Positions 13,971 through 15,628 of a DNA stretch of 15,628 bases are shown one piece after another. Location: contig JABFWJ010000309.1 in NCBI GenBank assembly GCA_013362295.1, positions 1-15,628 of the forward strand. Reading direction: 5' to 3'. The notes below the pieces were generated by a model, which saw only the letters and a program-made list of their open reading frames with translations, was not told where the DNA came from and ran no database searches. Numbering within the stretch: the stretch's first letter is position 1; every line of letters starts with the position of its first letter. A program made the position numbers and the translations under genes. This DNA is from Thermoleophilia bacterium. Lineage in GTDB: Bacteria; Actinomycetota; Thermoleophilia; Gaiellales; Gaiellaceae.

Positions 13971-14632
13971 CGGCGGAAGCGAAGCGCGAGGACGTGGGGA
14001 TATTCGCCGCGCTCGTCTTCCTCGATCCGCTCGAGCGCGAATCCGGCGTCGAGGAATGCCTGGAGGAACGAGCTCAACGGAAGGTGCGTCGCGCCCACCC
14101 GTGCGCGGAGACCCTCGGCGCTGATCGCCGGGCCCTCGAAGTAGCGCCTGGTGCTGCGATAGCCGGGGTGCAGCTCCGGAACGCCGACGGCCCCGACGAA
14201 GCGTGAGTGCGGTCCGACGAAGCACGGATGGGCGCCGATGTAGACGAACGGCGCGCGCGGTCGGAGGACGCGTGCGACCTCGGCGAGCACGGCTCCGAGA
14301 TCGTCGACGTCGGTGTGCGTCCACGTCGACACGGCGGCGTCGAAGCTGAGGTCGTCGAAGGGGAGATCGGCCGCGTCCGCCCGCACGACCTCGACTCCGC
14401 GCTCGCGGGCGAGGCGCAGCTGGTCCTCCGAGATGTCGACGCCCGTGACACGCCAGCCCAATTCGGCGAGCGCCGCACTGAACGAGCCGGTTCCGCACCC
14501 GACGTCGAGCAGGCGCCCCTCGCCGGCGCCGAGCAGCCGCGTGAGCGCCGCGCGGGGCCCGGCCGCGCGGGGCCCGGTCGCGAACTCGCGATCGAACCAT
14601 TCCGCCAGTCCGTCGTACCGAGCTTCGCCCAT
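13967..14632 (-). CDS. Class I SAM-dependent methyltransferase
   Basis: A 221-residue Rossmann-fold methyltransferase of the UbiE/Methyltransf_11 style. Motif I is LLDVGCGTGSF (41-51), motif II VTGVDIS (62-68), the post-II acidic stretch ADAADLPFDDLSFD, then a helix LAEVARVLRPRAPFVYIG (about 116-133). The C-terminal third (HPCFVGPHSRF, RRYFEGPA) would form the substrate pocket. I see no nucleic-acid recognition domain and none of the N4/N6-adenine signatures, so a small-molecule substrate is more likely than DNA. The ATG at 14632 is chosen because upstream codons run into the TPP riboswitch. A perfect 15-bp tandem duplication lies at 14547-14576 and gives GPRAAGPRAA near residues 20-29. It is first in an operon with the helicase and GNAT. 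Confidence 0.9.
   Translation of the reverse strand: MGEARYDGLAEWFDREFATGPRAAGPRAALTRLLGAGEGRLLDVGCGTGSFSAALAELGWRVTGVDISEDQLRLARERGVEVVRADAADLPFDDLSFDAAVSTWTHTDVDDLGAVLAEVARVLRPRAPFVYIGAHPCFVGPHSRFVGAVGVPELHPGYRSTRRYFEGPAISAEGLRARVGATHLPLSSFLQAFLDAGFALERIEEDERGEYPHVLALRFRR
14547..14576. repeat. 15-bp perfect tandem duplication in the methyltransferase gene
   Basis: GCCGCGCGGGGCCCG occurs twice back to back (14547-14561 and 14562-14576). It keeps the reading frame and adds five residues (GPRAA twice) to a surface-like N-terminal segment before motif I. This looks like replication slippage in a GC-rich tract. Confidence 0.85.
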
Positions 14633-14654
14633 CGCGCCGATGCTAGCCTCGACG

Positions 14655-14726
14655 TACCGGGGTGCCCCTCCTGGGGCTGAGATCACACCCGTCGAACCTG
14701 ATCCGGTTAGGACCGGCGAAGGGAGC
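14655..14726 (+). promoter_or_regulatory. TPP riboswitch (THI element) upstream of thiD
   Basis: The conserved blocks of the TPP aptamer are all present and in order: GGGGUGCC (14659-14666), a P3 hairpin CCCC-UCCU-GGGG, GCUGAGA (14676-14682), ACCCG (14687-14691), GAACCUGAUC (14694-14703), a P5 hairpin CCGG-UUAGGA-CCGG, and GCGAAGGGA (14716-14724). The thiD ATG is at 14728. The only Shine-Dalgarno (AAGG, 14719-14722) is part of the conserved 3' strand, so TPP binding should hide it, giving control of translation. No terminator stem is visible between aptamer and start. The promoter must lie within about 22 bp or inside the divergent methyltransferase gene. Confidence 0.95.
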
Positions 14727-14727
14727 A

Positions 14728-15507
14728 ATGGCAGTTCCGCGCGTCTTGACGATCGCCGGCTCCGACAGCGGAGGCGGAGCAGGCATTCAGGCCGATCTGA
14801 AGGCCTTTGCCGCCGCGGGCGCGCACGGGATGTCGGCGATCGTGGCGCTGACCGCCCAGAACACCGTCGGGGTGACCGCGGTGCACGAGGCCCCGGCCGA
14901 GTTCGTCGCGGCCCAGCTGGAGGCGGTGTTCTCCGACATCGGCGTCGATGCCGCGAAGACCGGGATGCTCTTCTCCCGCCGGGTGGTCGACGCGGTCGCG
15001 GACTTCCTCGCGGCGAATCGCGTCCCGCTGGTCGTCGACCCGGTCATGATCGCCTCGTCCGGCGCGCGGCTGCTCGAGGACGACGCCGTCGAGGCGCTCG
15101 TGGCGCGCCTCTTCCCCCTCGCGACCGTCGTCACGCCGAACCTCGCCGAGGCGCGCGCACTTTGTGTTGACTCAACACTTTCTCGGAGCGGGCTCGCGGA
15201 ACGGCTCGTCGCGCTCGGCGCGCCGGCAGCGATCGTGACCGGCGGCCACGGCGAGCCCGTCGACCACCTCTTCGACGGCGTGCGTCACGTCGAGATCGAG
15301 GTGGAGCGGCTCGCCGTCCCTGCGACACACGGCGCCGGCTGCACGCATTCCGCGACGCTCGCGGCGCTACTCGCCCGCGGCCTGCCGCTCGAAGCGGCCG
15401 CGCGCGGCGCCGCGTCGGCCGCGACCGGCGCGGTCCGAACCGGTCGTCAAGAGCTCGGTGCCGGAGACGGCCCGGTCGATGTCCTCGACGTGAAAGGAAG
15501 AACGTGA
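14728..15507 (+). CDS. thiD: Hydroxymethylpyrimidine/phosphomethylpyrimidine kinase
   Basis: A 259-residue ribokinase-fold kinase. The N-terminal VLTIAGSDSGGGAGIQADLK (7-26) is the HMP-binding signature, PVMIASSGARLL lies near 104-115, and GAGCTHSA (202-209) is the anion-hole/catalytic region. It phosphorylates HMP and then HMP-P to HMP-PP for thiamine synthesis in the cytoplasm. The ATG at 14728 is chosen because the riboswitch ends just before it; an upstream ATG at 14662 lies inside the aptamer. Codons 145-152 are unusually AT-rich and contain a 15-bp palindrome. Its TGA overlaps the GTG of thiM, and the riboswitch should control both genes. Confidence 0.96.
   Translation: MAVPRVLTIAGSDSGGGAGIQADLKAFAAAGAHGMSAIVALTAQNTVGVTAVHEAPAEFVAAQLEAVFSDIGVDAAKTGMLFSRRVVDAVADFLAANRVPLVVDPVMIASSGARLLEDDAVEALVARLFPLATVVTPNLAEARALCVDSTLSRSGLAERLVALGAPAAIVTGGHGEPVDHLFDGVRHVEIEVERLAVPATHGAGCTHSATLAALLARGLPLEAAARGAASAATGAVRTGRQELGAGDGPVDVLDVKGRT
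15164..15178. repeat. AT-rich 15-bp perfect palindrome inside thiD
   Basis: GTGTTGA (15164-15170), a central C (15171) and TCAACAC (15172-15178) form a perfect inverted repeat with one centre base. It lies in a stretch (15160-15183) of codons such as CTT, TGT, GTT, ACA and TCT that are rare in this window. The shape resembles a dimeric regulator's operator, but its site is deep within a gene. The protein segment encoded is ALCVDSTLSRS. Confidence 0.6.
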
Positions 15508-15628
15508 ACGCAGGAGACTCGCTGCGACGGCTGCGCGACGCGAAGCCGCTCGTCCACCAGATCACGAACTACGTCGTCATGAACGAGACGGCGAACGCGA
15601 CGCTCGCGCTCGGCGCGCTGCCGGTGAT
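15504..15628 (+). CDS. thiM: Hydroxyethylthiazole kinase (partial, 3' end beyond the window)
   Basis: About 41 residues are visible: after a variable N-terminus comes PLVHQITNYVVMNETANATL, a near-diagnostic ThiM start, with ALGALPV following. ThiM phosphorylates hydroxyethylthiazole so it can be joined to HMP-PP by ThiE. GTG 15504 overlaps the thiD stop (GTGA), and AAAGGAAG lies a few bases upstream. Placement behind a TPP riboswitch with thiD supports a thiamine salvage operon. The rest of the gene, and any thiE, lies to the right. Confidence 0.93.
   Translation, partial: MNAGDSLRRLRDAKPLVHQITNYVVMNETANATLALGALPV

Noticed and set aside
11508..14144. An 878-codon plus-strand open frame
   Set aside because: It is the complement shadow of the GNAT, helicase and methyltransferase genes, and has no family signature.
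11754..14632. DISARM-like defence locus (helicase with DUF1998-like end plus methyltransferase)
   Set aside because: The helicase is a single MrfA/YprA-type protein, the methyltransferase lacks DNA-methylase motifs, and there is no PLD protein or separate DUF1998 protein.
1..15628. CRISPR array, phage genes or integrase
   Set aside because: No regularly spaced repeats, cas genes, integrase or phage structural genes are visible on either strand.

Overview
The window is GC-rich, densely coding bacterial DNA with many GTG starts and many 4-bp ATGA/GTGA gene overlaps. The gene set is bacterial-type separate accD and accA, Ku plus a three-domain LigD, an ECF42-type sigma factor with its DGPF/YCII partner, and a TPP riboswitch ahead of thiD-thiM. 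This fits a deep-branching actinobacterium, perhaps of the Thermoleophilia type. That placement is inference from gene content and composition; no rRNA or marker gene is present to settle it.

Left part, plus strand (1-3527): the tail of an unidentified gene, a two-domain GNAT acetyltransferase related to mycothiol-synthase-like proteins, an arginase-family protein with an added zinc ribbon and altered active-site residues, then accD and accA (the two carboxyltransferase subunits of acetyl-CoA carboxylase). Overlaps and short gaps suggest one transcription unit. A 218-bp gap with a hairpin and DnaA-box-like motifs follows. Next come ku and ligD (3746-7077), a non-homologous end-joining pair. 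The 164 bp between them is almost entirely one imperfect palindrome.

Middle and right part, minus strand (7061-14632), in two likely operons. The upstream one is a methyltransferase, a MrfA/YprA-like DEAD-box helicase with a C-terminal Cys cluster, and a small GNAT, all overlapping by 4 bp. The downstream one starts from a promoter that matches the ECF42 consensus I recall. It holds the DGPF/YCII protein, the ECF42 sigma factor, a six-helix membrane protein and a double-GNAT protein. A small two-helix membrane protein follows and converges on ligD.

Right edge, plus strand (14655-15628): a TPP riboswitch directly abuts the thiD start, and thiM overlaps thiD and runs off the window. Thiamine would shut off HMP and thiazole salvage through the riboswitch.

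I found no convincing new multi-gene system. The most notable points are the ku-ligD palindrome, the sigma factor that lacks an ordinary start codon and lies in frame behind a single TAG, the variant zinc-ribbon arginase, and an AT-rich perfect palindrome inside thiD.
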